Source: Paramecium pentaurelia (taxonomy: Eukaryota; Ciliophora; Oligohymenophorea; Peniculida; Parameciidae). Taken from it: a stretch of 64,000 nt of DNA. Positions 24,926-37,868 of this stretch are shown here, in pieces. A program made the translations under genes and the position numbers. The notes beneath the pieces are model-generated. The model had not been told where the DNA came from and made no database searches. It was given only the letters and a program-made list of their open reading frames with translations. The stretch's first letter is position 1, and the number at the start of each line of letters is the position of its first letter. The stretch spans positions 136,098 to 200,097 of the forward strand of contig CAJJDO010000102.1 of assembly GCA_905183005.1 (NCBI GenBank). The letters run 5' to 3'.

Positions 24926-26290
24926 TCAGACTCCCTTGAATAATCTTATTCCATCTCTACCTCCCCAAAGACCTCTAACCATCAATTGCCAATAAGCAAA
25001 TGGGAAGAAATGCTTCTTCATCAAGTACATGACTTTACTATCAGATGATTAAAAGACTGGGAATGTTTCATCTAATTATTTGTTGTACTTGAATTCGGCA
25101 AGCAACACTTTCTTATTTGATGTATAAACAGGACAAGAGGTGTAACCTTGACGCCATCTTAAATTCTAATACCTTCATAATCTGGTAGAGGTGGCTATTT
25201 CAACTTCCAAGTTCTGATCAAATTTTTAATAAGAATAGGAGTCTAAGCCATCACAGCAGCAGCAGTTTTGGATGTTGGAAGTGAAGAACAATCTCCTAAG
25301 GCCCAGACATTTGCATAACGTACATGTTAAAGTGTATTTGGATGAACATTAACATATCCATCTGAATCACCCAATCCACTTTCAGCAATGAATGCAGCTG
25401 GTTTCTTAATAAGATATTAGATGCATATATTACTTAAGGTGGCACAATATGTAAGAAATCATAATCGGATGTATATTATTGTTTAGTTTCAACATCCTCA
25501 AAGATGGCTTTATGATCTTGAACTTCTATTAATCTTTTTTTAAGATGACAATGTAATCCTTTCTCATGTGCCAATTCTCCAAGTATTTATGAATATTTTG
25601 GAATTCCAAATATAGAATCATTGGCTTTGTATACATGGAAGTCACATTTGACTCCTCTGGCTGATAATCTTTCATGAGTTAAGAACACAATATTTGATGG
25701 AATTCCCTCACATTTTGTAGGTGGTTCTGAAAATATTAGTTTTCCCCCTTCAAATTCTTTAATCATTTTATCAATCTTCTGAGCATATCTATAATAGTAT
25801 ATACTTCCTACTGGTGCTTCTGGATTATTCAATTATTCCAAAGCACCTAAATAATGTATAAATTTATACCTTTAATGGATGCATAATCACGTTGCACTCC
25901 ACTTGCCACAATCAATTAATCATATGTGTATTTCTATCCATCCATTGTCACTATTGTATTCTATTCTGGATCAATTTTCACAACTGGACAATCACTCAGA
26001 CATACATTTTTAGGTAGAACCTTTTCCATAGGCTTCATTGTTTAATCAGCTTTACACATACCACCACCTTGATTAGATAATCATTATCTACCAACCAAAG
26101 TCCATCCTGTTTGATAGGCATGCATCTTATATGGTTCAAACACACGAATCTGTTATGGGATATAGTGACCATCTCTCACTAATTAAGCAGAAACATTCAA
26201 TCCTGCAGTTCCACCTCCTATGATAGCCACTTGACTATGAATAGCTCTGGCTGTGAAAGCATACAATGATACATGATTAAAGTTTCTCAT
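24926..26290 (-). CDS. SQOR: Sulfide:quinone oxidoreductase, mitochondrial
   Basis: 420 aa; introns at 26068-26091, 25847-25869, 25405-25433 and 25147-25172 (24, 23, 29, 26 nt). The FAD-binding start is VAIIGGGTAGLNVSAQLV. Downstream are KCEGIPSNIVFL and GYTSCPV, the two contexts that carry the active-site cysteines in the animal enzyme, then ALGDCSSLPTSKTAAAV and the C-terminal SKVMYLMKKHFFPFAYW with RGLWGG. The enzyme oxidises H2S to sulfane sulfur and passes electrons to ubiquinone in the inner mitochondrial membrane. The first 15 residues could be a presequence. All expected landmarks are present. Confidence 0.93.
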
Positions 26291-26446
26291 TAATTTTATG
26301 ATAAATATTATTACTAACACATTAAAGATATTACTAATAGCAATTGTATATTCTAAATTACAATTATTATATTTTATTATAAAATTATTTCAAATTTATT
26401 TCCATCTCTAAATGAAAAGACCATTATATATAATAATAATTAATTT

Positions 26447-27761
26447 ATGAAATTATTTATTATTGCAACAATTGCATTGTTTTTATACATTGCAATTGAT
26501 CTTATATTCAATTAAGAAATGTGGGATGCAAACACTAGTTTGACATTATATTTGCAATAAAACTAATTTCCTGGTGAAAAAGACATGTTCTTAGTCTTCT
26601 CATATTCTCTCTTTTTACTTCCAAGCATAGCAGGAATAGCATTTTTAGTATTGGATAATAAATTAGGAGCATTATTATATGGTTTGATGATTTTATTTTC
26701 AGCAGCTTCAAATTCTTTTTTGAAAAATCTCTATCATTAGGCAAGACCATATTTTATAGTTTAAGAGATTGAACCTTATGAATGCAATAAAGAATTTGGT
26801 AAACCTTCAGGTCATGCTATGTCTTCATCAGCAATGTGTTTCCTATTACCATGTATATTATTTCCAGCAATTTGGAAAGACCAACCGAAGTAATAAAATT
26901 AATAACCATAGTTACAAGTATCCATTATACATAAGGGTCATATTTATATTTATTATTACTTTTTGGACCTTTATGACTGGATTTTCAAGAGTATTTATGG
27001 GAGTTCATTCATTTGGTTAAATTATTCTAGGATGGGTTTATCAAGCATATATTTCTATAATTTATATGATGTATATACATGATAGAATCATGACTTATTT
27101 AACAGAATGTTTGTAAATGGGACATAAAGGTATTTCAATTAGAGTAATATAAATTATTGGTTTGATTGCATTCAGTTGGACTTGTGTTGCTATTATATTT
27201 CTAGAATTAAATAGATATGTTTTCATAAGTCCAGCAGAGGCTACGTTATGGATGACTGCAGTCTATGAAAAGTGTGAGAATTAAACAACATTATACACAA
27301 TTGATAGTCCTTTAGTTTTATAAAATATATGCTTTAGTATGAGTTTGTATATTTGGATTATGTTGAGTTTTGTAATTGGAATAAAACTTAGTAAAGGAAT
27401 ATATTTAGAGAATCAATTCAGATATCATTATAAATCACTATCATTATGGTAGAAAACATTAAGAATATTTATATTGATTATCTTGGTTGCTCTATTGATT
27501 CCTTTTTTCTTGATTGAATTTAATTCAGTATATGCATAAGCATTTGGTTAAGTAATGGAATCTATAATTTAGATTGTTCCAGTATCAATATTAGGGGGAT
27601 TAATTATAACTGTTGTGTACTCTAAAATATTATATTATTTAAAGATTTCTGTGCCTGGTGATTTCTTATAAATAATAGATAATGAATAATCTGCTCCAGA
27701 TGGGTATTCTAATTTGCTACTTAATAGAATGTCTTTTGAATTGTAAGCCAAGAGTTCTTGA
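26447..27761 (+). CDS. PAP2-type membrane phosphatase, copy 1
   Basis: 430 aa, one 22-nt intron at 26890-26911. Multi-pass membrane protein with the three phosphatase signatures: KNLYHQARP (K-x6-RP), KPSGHAMSSSAM (PSGH) and SRVFMGVHSFGQIILGW (SR-x5-H). The residue four after the last His is Gln rather than the Asp of lipid phosphatases, as also in glucose-6-phosphatases. It should hydrolyse a phosphate monoester on the lumenal or outer side of a membrane; substrate unknown. The next gene is a tandem copy. Confidence 0.85.
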
Positions 27762-27827
27762 TAATAATATATATATATATATATAAATATAACCTTTTTT
27801 ATAAATACACCCAGTAATTTAAATAAA

Positions 27828-29085
27828 ATGCGAACTTTTATACTTTCTACTCTATTTTTAGGTATTTATATAATACTTGACATCATTCTTAATGAATTAA
27901 TGTGGGAATCTAATACTAAATTGACAATTTACTTATAGAATAAGGAATTTAAAGGAGAATAATAAATAATGACATTTTTTTCTAATTGGCTGAACATTTT
28001 TCCAGGTATTGCCTTACTTGTATTCATGTTCAGAGAAAATAAATTAGGGGCTATATTATATGGTTGCATGATTATGTTCATTATTTCATTTAATTCTCTA
28101 CTCAAAAACATATATCATTAGCCTAGACCATTTTGGACTGAAGAAGACATAAAAGGACTTTAATGCAATAAAGAATTTGGTAAACCATCTGGTCATGCTA
28201 TGTAATCTTCATTAATGTGTTTTTTATTACCATGTATACTATTTCCAGCAGTTTGGCGAGATTAGGAAAAGTACTTTATAAATCTAAATTAGTTTAAAAT
28301 ATCCAAAATTATTTAGAGTAATAATAATAACAATAATTATCATTTGGACATTGGTAACTGGATTTTCAAGAATATTTTTTGGTGCACATACTTATGGTTA
28401 AGTTTTATTGGGTTGGATTTATTCAGGTTATATTATGATTAATTATATGACTTATATTCATGAGAGATTACTAAACTATTTTAAAACATGTTTAGTAACA
28501 GGAGGACCTGGAATAGGAAGAAGAGTTATATATATTTCAATATTAGTAACATTTATATGGAGCATGATTTCTTATCTTTTTTATAGATTGAATAGTAATG
28601 AAATTCTAATCAATAATGCTGAAATTTAAATATGGTTAGATGCTATGTTTAGAAAATGTACATCATAAATAAATCCTTATAAATTTAAGAGTGCATCTGT
28701 ACTTTAAAATAATTGTTTCAATAATAGTTTTTAAATACTTTTCATATTCTTTATTCTATTAGGTACTAAATTATGTGGAGGCACTTATGATGAAAGTAAG
28801 TTTAGTTAGAACTTTGCAAAATTAAAATGGACATTAAAATTATATAGAGTTGTACTTTTGCTAGTATTATTATTGATAGTAGAACCATTTGTATTTTTTA
28901 TAGTTACTGAACATTTATCAGCAGTAATATTTTTCTAAACTATTCCAATCTGTTTCTTTGGAGGATTTGTTCTTACTTATTTTTATCCAAAAGCTTTATT
29001 TCATTTGGGTTTAAATATAGAGGGAGACTTTCTAAATTCAGAAAATAGAATTATAACAACAAAGATTCATGCAAATGAAGTATGA
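27828..29085 (+). CDS. PAP2-type membrane phosphatase, copy 2
   Basis: 411 aa, one 22-nt intron at 28271-28292, in the same place relative to the motifs as in copy 1. Signatures: KNIYHQPRP, KPSGHAMQSSLM and SRIFFGAHTYGQVLLGW. Length, membrane layout and intron position show tandem duplication with copy 1, which ends 66 bp upstream; the spacer has an AT dinucleotide run at about 27770. The C-terminal half is more diverged. Same inferred activity as copy 1. Confidence 0.84.
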
Positions 29086-29109
29086 TAATTAATACTAATT
29101 AAATATAAA

Positions 29110-30693
29110 TCATTCCTCAAATTATTATTTTGTAGCCTATTATTCTAATTTTTATATATATCTTGATTATCCTGCTTCTTAATATGTAAATTTAACAAAC
29201 TAACTTTATCTAAATTCCTTAAATTCCCTTTTCTCCAATTATTAATCATCTAATAATAAATTCTAAGAAGCCCATACTGGTTTACGATACTTTGCTGGTA
29301 CATGTTAATAACATAACATTCTAAATTTCTAATTATCCAAGTATTATTAAGATGGTTCCAATTCCTTCCAACAATAATAATGTATCCAAATCTAACAATT
29401 TTCATTATTACATTTCAATGTAGGTCCTTTCCTTTTACATAAATAACAATAAGTCTCTTATGATATTTTTACTGCTTCTTATAAGGATTCAAAATCTATA
29501 GTTCCTTTCTTCTCATCATATTCAACCAATGATGACCAATATACACAAAGATCATGAAAATAAAGACCTCCTCTATCAATCAAGTACTCCTTATTAGTTC
29601 TTTTATCAAAAGCCATCTTGAAATTATCCAATAATCTAGCCTCTAAATGATATGGTCCATATAGATCCCCATATTTACAATTCAAGAATTCATTTATTCT
29701 AGCAAATTTCTGATGACATTTACATATTATACATGCTTATTTTGGTTCAATTTTTGAATTTTTAGAAGTTGGTTTAAATTTACTATAAATAAAATCTAAA
29801 AACCAAACTTTAGATCCAGCTACAGCAAATACTTTTTCCAATCTTCCATTTCCATATGAATATGGTTCATCTTCAATAACTTATTCTTCCTTTGTACGCT
29901 ATTTCATCATCAACATTTTCCTCATTGTTTCATTCTTATCTATCCATAACCTCTCCAACACTTTATCTTCCTCCTTTGGTTAATCTGTCTCAAATATAAC
30001 AGGTTCAAAAAATGAATTGACTAAAGGCATTAATCCATTTTTAAAATTCAAATCTAATTTATTATAATAAAGTGGTTTAGTAAAACTAGATTCAGCTTAT
30101 AATTTTATTCCTTTCAATGTTGATATTAGAGGTTCTAAATATTCCTAAAATAATCTCTCATCTGGTAAAAATAATGAATTAGATTAACATGTTACTGTAG
30201 ATTTTATGTGTAATTTTTATAATTTAAGACAGAGTCTTTTTAAACATTCTTCAAATTTATCCTTGAATTATTAAGGTTCTATTGTTTCTTTTTAAGAGAA
30301 AATCAAAAAGTTATTTATCACATTCACATCATTTGATATTTGACAATATTTCTCAAATTATAATCTAATCTATCCAAGTGTTTCAGAAAAGTATTAATTT
30401 AATGCTTCTAATTCATCAATTGTTGTCAACATAGCTGTTACTATTCTTGCTGACACTTAATTCACATTATTTGATGATTTCTATGAACCATCATATTATA
30501 CTAATTATTTTAATGAGTCAAAGAATTCTATTCCCTATATTACATTATGACCTTCATGATGATTCTTACATTAAAAACAGAAAAATCCTTAATTTAAACA
30601 TGATGCTGTAAGACAAATTAAATTAGCTTATTCATTTTAATGAAATTTACATTTCTCTTAAAGTACAGGTATAGTCTCTAATTTAGTATTCAT
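29110..30693 (-). CDS. B-box zinc finger and extended PHD finger protein
   Basis: 527 aa, no intron. Residues 14-50 form a B-box-like zinc site (CKFHQNEQANLICL, then CFQCKNHHEGHN). A helical, coiled-coil-like middle follows. Near residue 315 an extended PHD module begins: ACIICKCHQKFARIN, then a spacer containing YHLEARLLDNF and LCVYWSS, then CYLCKRKGPTLKCNN, CQIWIHYYCWKE and LCYQHVP. This Cys4-His-Cys3 pattern belongs to chromatin-associated ePHD fingers. A nuclear, TRIM- or BRPF-like reader role is an inference. An in-frame upstream ATG at 30714 would add seven residues. Confidence 0.82.
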
Positions 30694-30876
30694 TTAATTC
30701 TAACATACATTCATATTCAAATTCCATTTAATAACCAAAATCCTGGTATTTTTTTAAATAATAACAATTCTATTTTATACCCTTCATAATATATGAGAAT
30801 TAATATATTTTAACTTAAAATGATTAATTAATTAATTATAATCAACCATAAAAATAAAATCTTATAATATCTCACA

Positions 30877-31590
30877 ATGAGAATTAAGCCTTAAATTATT
30901 TATTCAATTTCCATAAACAAAAAAAAATTCATTTAATAAATAAAACTGAATGGTATATCTGAGCTTAATCTACCAGAAAGATTCAGAATTCTTTATGCTC
31001 TATCACATAAATTGAAGCTCAATTTTTTCAAAGCTTTAAAAAAGTATCTTGATTAGGATCCACCTTTTAAACTCTTACTAGAGTCATTGTAAACAAAGAA
31101 CTATAAGTTAATATTCTTTGACATCTATTAAAAGTATTTTATTAATCCAGATATAAATAAAAATATCTTTAAATATAGAATCCTATCATTAACATTATTT
31201 TATAATTCAATACATAAAATTAATTATAAATTACATATGATATTGTATTATATTAAATATATAAATAATTATAAGTAAGTTTTATTAATAAATTACTGTC
31301 ATATTAATCATTAAAATTAGTTTCATTAAAATGTTACAACCACCCTTAATAAGTTTATAGTTATTTATAGAGAAAATGATGATATTTTTATATATGCATT
31401 TAAATATAATGATTCTTAATTTGAATATATGAGAGTTGAATTTAAAAGAAAAAAGAATTAAATTTAAAGATCTAAATAACTTTTCACAATATATACTTAT
31501 AGTCTATAGGTATAAGATAGAGATTTTACTATTTTGATTTTGGGATTTTAGAAGGATTATTTGAGAAATTTAAATTAAATATAAGGTTGA
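30877..31590 (+). CDS. Orphan ORF of 237 codons
   Basis: ATG 30877 to TGA 31588, no intron. The N-terminal half has recognisable protein texture (LPERFRILYALSHKLKLNFF, then DQDPPFKLLLESLQTKNY). The second half is very rich in Lys, Asn, Tyr and Ile. No family recognised. A 238-codon TGA-free frame has only a few percent chance in DNA of this composition, so coding is likely but not certain. The same frame stays open for 36 more codons after this TGA, to 31701. Confidence 0.5.
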
Positions 31591-31766
31591 GTTAATTATG
31601 GTAATTTGTCATTGATGATTAAAGATAGGATAGATCCAAAAACAAATGAGTTTGGTTGTAAATAACTAAACATTTGTATTAGATTAAAATCAAACAAGTG
31701 AAAATAGACATTATCCTTTTAAAATATATGTATATTTGTCATTATTTACTCATAAATATGCTGGAA

Positions 31767-32062
31767 TCAATCAAAAGAGATGAGTTGGAATGCATTCCAG
31801 TCCACTTCTATATATTCAGGTTCCTAATAATGTTATAATAAATAGTTACTTCAGGTAATACTACAGATCTAACTGTATAATTATTGATGGTTTAACTATC
31901 TTCAAGCTAATTATTTTTGAAGTAGTGCGGTTCACTTTTGATTTAAGGTGATAGATCTTTTTGGTGTAGTTTTGGCAAAACTGATCCCCATCTCCAAACA
32001 CTATCATCTAAAGGATGGGGTTTAGAAGGTTTGTTAGTGAAGACAATGGGAGACTAACTCAT
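31767..32062 (-). CDS. 89-residue hypothetical protein
   Basis: Two exons with a 26-nt intron at 31824-31849. It starts MSQSPIVFTNKPSKPHPLDD, then VWRWGSVLPKLHQKDL, and ends EEPEYIEVDWNAFQLISFD. Unspliced, the frame would run on with a less natural tail; splicing yields the acidic C-terminus. Composition is less AT-driven than the surroundings (Trp, Pro, His, Gly present), which supports coding. No family recognised. It lies 134 bp downstream of the FAM135-type gene on the same strand. Confidence 0.65.
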
Positions 32063-32196
32063 TAATTAATTTTAATTATTATAGTGCTCAATTATATATT
32101 GACCAAATTTATGTCTCCTTTTCTAATAGATTTTGAATGGAATTATAAATGGGATTTAATTCAATGAAAAAAATAATAATGCTTCTTCTTTTCTAA

Positions 32197-34169
32197 TCAT
32201 AATAAATATTCATAATAATAATCAATAAACAGTCTAATAAAGCTGCTGTTGTCAATAAATTCAATATGAGCTGCACGACCAATCATTTTGTCAAGATTAT
32301 TTTTCATATTGGGAAAGAATACAGAAGTTTTAATTAAAGTAGATGGTATTTAATGAAACAATTAATCTACCATTTGGTTATGAGCAATTGCTCTTTCACT
32401 ATGAAATATAAAATAAGTTTTTTACCCTTATTCTTTGATTCGAGTTAAACTAGCTGATGAGAATGGAACATAATTATCTTAGAGTGAAAATGCCAAAATC
32501 ACATTCTTAAACCATCCAAATTTAGAATTCTGTGATAATTTATAGAAAAAGGTCTTTGAAATATCTTTTTCATCACATAAAGTCATTTGATTTAAACATA
32601 TTCTTTAATCTTCTTTTTTAAATGCTTTCATAAACCATAATCCTGCATCAATTAATGTAGATTATTAGATTCCTAATCCAACATGAGGAGAACCCAAACT
32701 AATAAATGTATGCATACATTCTTAATATTTACTTAAATGTTATAGTGCACATCTTATCAAGACTCCTCCTAAAGAATGACCAACAAATGATATTGAAATT
32801 TATTATTTTTAATGAGTTCTATCACTAATTTATTTCTATATTTCTTAAGCCAATCTTTAAGCCATCACAGTGATACTATCTTCTGTATCATCTTAATTAA
32901 TTTCTGATTAGATTATTAAATGATTTGGAAATTTAATTTTTAAATAACTTTTCCAAGTTTATAAATCAGCTGAAGTACCTTAATATCCATGAACTAATAC
33001 AAGAACATGTTTTCTATTTTATTAATTTTATTGAAATTAAGTTATAATTTATTATGATGAAACTACATCTTCAAAAAAGAAAGGTAAAGTAATAGGTAAT
33101 GTGTAGAATTAATCTAATAATTAAATATTTGGTGTTTAATTTTTTGAATTTTTTCTTGCCTGATTCCAAATCTCTTCTCTTTATTTAAGTAATGGTAAAG
33201 ATATTTATGTTTAAATTTCTTCAAAAGTAGCCTAATTCGAAATGACTGATTCTGATGAAAGTTTCTTACAATTTTATAACAATCTTTAATCTACACATTC
33301 TAATAGATAATTCCTTGAATATTTAAGCACTTATTAAAATTAATTCCACAATTAAAATAATGACTATCCTAATTAATTGATTATCATTAAACAATCTTCT
33401 CCTAAACTTTTTGTCTATAAATTAGCTTTGAATTTGGCTGTCTAAACAATTGGAATCCTCATTAAATTTTACATTTATATATTCTTATCTTTCAATTCAT
33501 TTATGATTTATATTAATAAATTACGATACTTGGTTTATATGGAACCAAGAGAATCTACATATTCTCCTATAAATCGATTGACTTCTTCTTAATCAACTAA
33601 AATTTTAGATAGAATGTATTACAATCATTTGTTTTAATCTTCAAAAACTCCTAAAATCCATTTACTCCTCCTGTGTATCTATAATCCAATATCATTGTAT
33701 ATATGTACATCCTAGTTGTACATAGATGATTATTATCAAAAATAACATCCACTCCTTATTATACTCCTTCACATGCATTGTTAATTATACATTCAAAATT
33801 ACTAACTTATTACATTGATAAAATTGGAGTTTCACCTTCCAATGTTTAACTATATAATAAACCTACATTCACTTTAATTGCTGTATTTTTATTTGGATGA
33901 GCTTAATAAAGTATTCTAAATAAACAAGCATTATCTAATTGAATGTATTATTCAGAATACTAAATATCAAATACTTTTGAACAAAACTATGAATCTTAAA
34001 TAGACTCTTCATATTTATCTCCAGATTATGATAATACAAGATAAGGTTATACAACTTCTGCATTTTCTGAACTCATTTCTACTTTTAATGCATAATATCC
34101 TTAATCAAATAGATCGATATTTCGAAATGAATTGAAGTTGATAAGTATTTCTAAATTTCCTCCTAACAT
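32197..34169 (-). CDS. FAM135-type serine esterase (DUF3657 plus DUF676)
   Basis: 648 aa, one 26-nt intron at 33597-33622. The N-terminal 200 residues match the layout of the FAM135 front domain (LEILINFNSFRNIDLFDQGY, RILYQAHPNKNTAIKV). After a helical linker the alpha/beta-hydrolase domain has the oxyanion segment VLVLVHGYQGTSADLQ, the nucleophile elbow FVGHSLGG, a candidate acid in LQDNYVPFSSA and a candidate His in RAAHIEFIDN. Such proteins are putative lipases; the substrate is unknown. Ser, Asp and His are all in plausible places, so it should be active. Confidence 0.88.
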
Positions 34170-34437
34170 ATTTTACTATTTTAATATTTTGTATATATAA
34201 TATATATATATATTTATTTAAATAAGAAATTATGATAGAGAAATGTTAAAATTATATATATAAATAGTATTATTGATTATTATGTTATTCTATCTTCATT
34301 ATCATTTTGATTATGTATGTATGATTATTGTATTGTTAATTAGATTAATTAGATTAATTAATTTATTAAAAAACCCTAAAATAGTTTTCCTTGAAGGTAC
34401 AGAAATGTCATGTTTTATTTATTGAATTAAAATTAAA

Positions 34438-37400
34438 ATGAACTTTGAAAGACAACTCTATGAAACATATTAAATAGATCCTGATCAATTACACAAAAAT
34501 ATGAATCAAGATAATCTCATACTATTATGTTAATTGGCAGATTAAAGTGATAATGAAATTACATTACAAATTGTAGGAAGCTTAGTATCCACTTTTATAG
34601 ATTAAAACCATCAAAATACACCAGAATTTGGTAAGATATTTGAATTTGCATGGAATAGAATAAAAAGATTTACAACTCATTCACGTCCAGTCTATCATTT
34701 TTTTGCATCCATTATTGCCAATATAGTATTACACTTTTATGATTAAATACCTGTTTAATATTTTAAAGAATAAGCCTAAGTAATGAATAAATAAGTATAT
34801 CTAATTATCATTGATACAGTATTAAGAAGATTATAACCATAAGATCGAATTGGAGAATTTAAGATACTTGATTCAAAATAAAAAATAGTTAGACAATAAT
34901 TCTTTAAACATAATCTTGATGCTCTTCTTGAAATTATTACTACAAGTTTAATTGGAAATAATAGCAATCCTGATTTATAATTATTAGATAGTGCAATTGA
35001 TCTATTAAATTTATTATTATCTTCAGAAATAAGAGATGATTTTAAAGAAAAGGATTGGCATAAAATTAAAAGAGCAGAAGTAAAAAATAAAAGAAATTTA
35101 TAAACTATAATGAAAGAAATTAAATTCTAAATATTAGATTAAAATGAACTTGAAAAAATGATACAAAATTAACATTTAGATCATATGGATCCAATCACTA
35201 ATCATATTAAAATGGTTTGGTCTATTGTTAAATATTAATAATTTATTGCTAAACTAACTGAATTATTACCATTAAACATTAAAATATGGGAATCTCTTGG
35301 TAAAATATGTAAAATTTATTAAAAATACTATTCCAATGATAAATAAAGTATAGATATTATCTATTAAATCACTTCTAATATTATGGTATCAGACATATCT
35401 AAAATTAATTCTATTAGTTTACTTAATTTTGCAGGTAAGACTATATTTGCTAATCATACTCCATAATGGATTGAACTTAATTTAAATTTAATCAAAACTT
35501 TAAATACTATAGAAGCTGTTTAAGTAGGACTTAAATTTTTAAGAAATCTTGTTAGATTTTAAAGATAATATGACTATAGTTAATTACATTCATTTGTTAT
35601 GCCTATTATTGCAAGCTTTTTTAATTCTTGGATTATTCAAAATAATTAATGGATTAATGATAAATTCTTAAGAAACAATATCAAACATATTTTGAAAGAA
35701 ATTAGTTGTTTTATGATTGAATAATATTTAGAGTTTTTTGCTTAAATGATTTAATTAAATTAAGATCAGAATATTTAAGAATTGGCATTCAAGTATTATG
35801 CAATGGGATTGTTTGCATCAATTAAATGTACAACATATCAATTAGATGTTATTAATAAATTATAATTTTACAAGATGGAATAATTTCTATATCCAATAAA
35901 CTTAGATTTATTTAAACAATTTCATTATTAAGAACTTTATAGTAAAGCATTTGATTTTGCATTCTTATACTTAAAAAAATAATCACCTTTTACAGATAGA
36001 TTTTTATATAAGATTTGGAAAGTACTATTTGATCAATAAGCTCTTATTAAATTTGAAGATATTATATAGAAAATGTAAATTGATAGAAAAACTATCTTTA
36101 ATTTTAGTAGAATATTTTTATTTAATGATTAAGAATTGATTTTAAAATCTTTAAAGATTTTCATCAATGCAAAAATTAAAATGGAAGATGTATTTTATTA
36201 AATAAATTAAATTAACATACCTAAAGAATGTTTTTCTGATTTTCATGAATTTCGTATAATTCCTAATTAAAAGATTATTACCTTTTATCATAAAGTCAAA
36301 ATGTATTTGTTAAATGTTGAAAATGAATCCATTAAAGATTAATTAACATCTGATTAACTAATATAGAAATTAAAAAATGATGTTTTATAATTTTTAGATT
36401 AAATTTAAAACACTGGAGATATAGTTTTTATCTTATAGAGTATGTTAAATGAAAATGTAAGGAGTCTTTATGGTGTCATTATGTAGATTGTTGATGATAA
36501 AGCCTATTTGAATTTATTTGCATAATCAATTAATTTTGATATGCTCAAATTAACTAGAATGATGATAAATACTACTGGATAAATTGGTTAATTGAAATAA
36601 GTTATGATAGATCAACTTTATGAATGGATTTTACTTGTAATTTAAAAAGTATAATTTCATTTAGATTCTATAAATAAAGAATTCAATTAAGAAAGACAAT
36701 TAGGACAAAAAAGTATCTAAAATATTTATAAGCTCTATTATAAACCTTTACTATAATTATTGAAGATATTCTAAAATTTGAAATACTTAAATCGATTAAC
36801 AACAAGTAAAAAACAAGTTAGAATTTAGATATATTAATCAATATTACTAATATTCAAATATATCAATCTAAATGATTTAAGTAATTACATTCACAAAATG
36901 TCTTAATTATTTTATGTTATCTAATGGATATTAGAATTTGAAATTACTAGATAAATGATAACTGATGAAATATTTGGAGTTATATTAGATGTAATTCTAT
37001 ATCACATTTTATTTAGTTTATTAATTGTGCCCTATTAATACAAGAGAAAAGATCCTTGATGACCTGCTTAAAGATTATATCAGATATCTAAACCTATGAT
37101 TAATTCAGTCATTCTTAATATGTAAAATATTATCATTTTTACTCTTTAGATTTAATAGAGATTAATTGCAGAAAATTGTTTATTTGGTGCCTTTCTTTAT
37201 AATATAAGAATTTCAGATATATCAGTCTTAATTTTAAGGTACTTCTAAAGAATGCCTAATGATTTTAATATTCTATTCTCTAAAATCAAATAAAGAATGC
37301 AACCATATAAAAGTTAAGAATGGGATTAAATTATAAATATCAAGTTAGATAAGCTTTACTCCATAATTCCAAAATAATAATAACTTGTTAAACCTGCAGC

Positions 37401-37476
37401 TTAAAACAAATAAATAGAAAAAACATTCACAGATTATTTTTATTAAGTATAATTATTTTATAATTATTATCCATGA
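34438..37476 (+). CDS. Large helical-repeat protein, possibly exportin-like
   Basis: 994 aa; introns at 36991-37016 (26 nt) and 37122-37149 (28 nt), both near the 3' end and both required to keep the frame. The whole protein is amphipathic helices without catalytic motifs, for example DSAIDLLNLLLSSEIRDDF and KIWESLGKICKIYQKYY. Length, acidic N-terminus (MNFERQLYETYQIDPDQL) and HEAT-like spacing suggest an importin-beta superfamily member such as exportin-7 or -4, which carry cargo through nuclear pores. I cannot prove this by eye; another HEAT/ARM scaffold is the alternative. Confidence 0.72.
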
Positions 37477-37868
37477 TTATTTTAATATATATTCATAATT
37501 ATCTTAATCAATAATCATTAAGAAATTTTATATTTATAATTAATTTAACAAATATATATTACTCTAAATAATAAATATTGTAACTATTCTTTGTATTTCT
37601 ATTAAAGAATAATAATCTAAAACTTATAATTATATAAATTATTTATAAATCTTAGATTTAGACAATATAAGTTAATTAAAAATCTAAGATTTATTAATAT
37701 TGATTCAAAATATAAATATGCTCCTTTAAGAATTAATGAAAATTTTCTTTTAGAATTTTCAAACTCATTTGATTTAATTTCTTAAATTTATTTTGATATA
37801 TATTTTCAAATAAACTATTCATAAAACTCAAATAAAAGATTGCATATGATTTAAATTCTTAATATATT
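37477..37868. other. Convergent intergenic region with inverted repeat
   Basis: Lies between two genes that point at each other, so it holds the 3' ends and termination signals of both. It is extremely AT-rich. The only structure I see is the 15-bp inverted repeat listed separately. No ORF with support. Confidence 0.5.
37645..37694. repeat. Perfect 15-bp inverted repeat with 20-nt loop
   Basis: Left arm 37645-37659 reads ataaatcttagattt. Right arm 37680-37694 reads aaatctaagatttat, its exact reverse complement, with a 20-nt AT-only-like spacer. It sits in the middle of the spacer between convergent genes. It could form an RNA hairpin in either 3' UTR, act in transcription end formation, or be the remains of a short inverted-repeat element. 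Confidence 0.8.
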
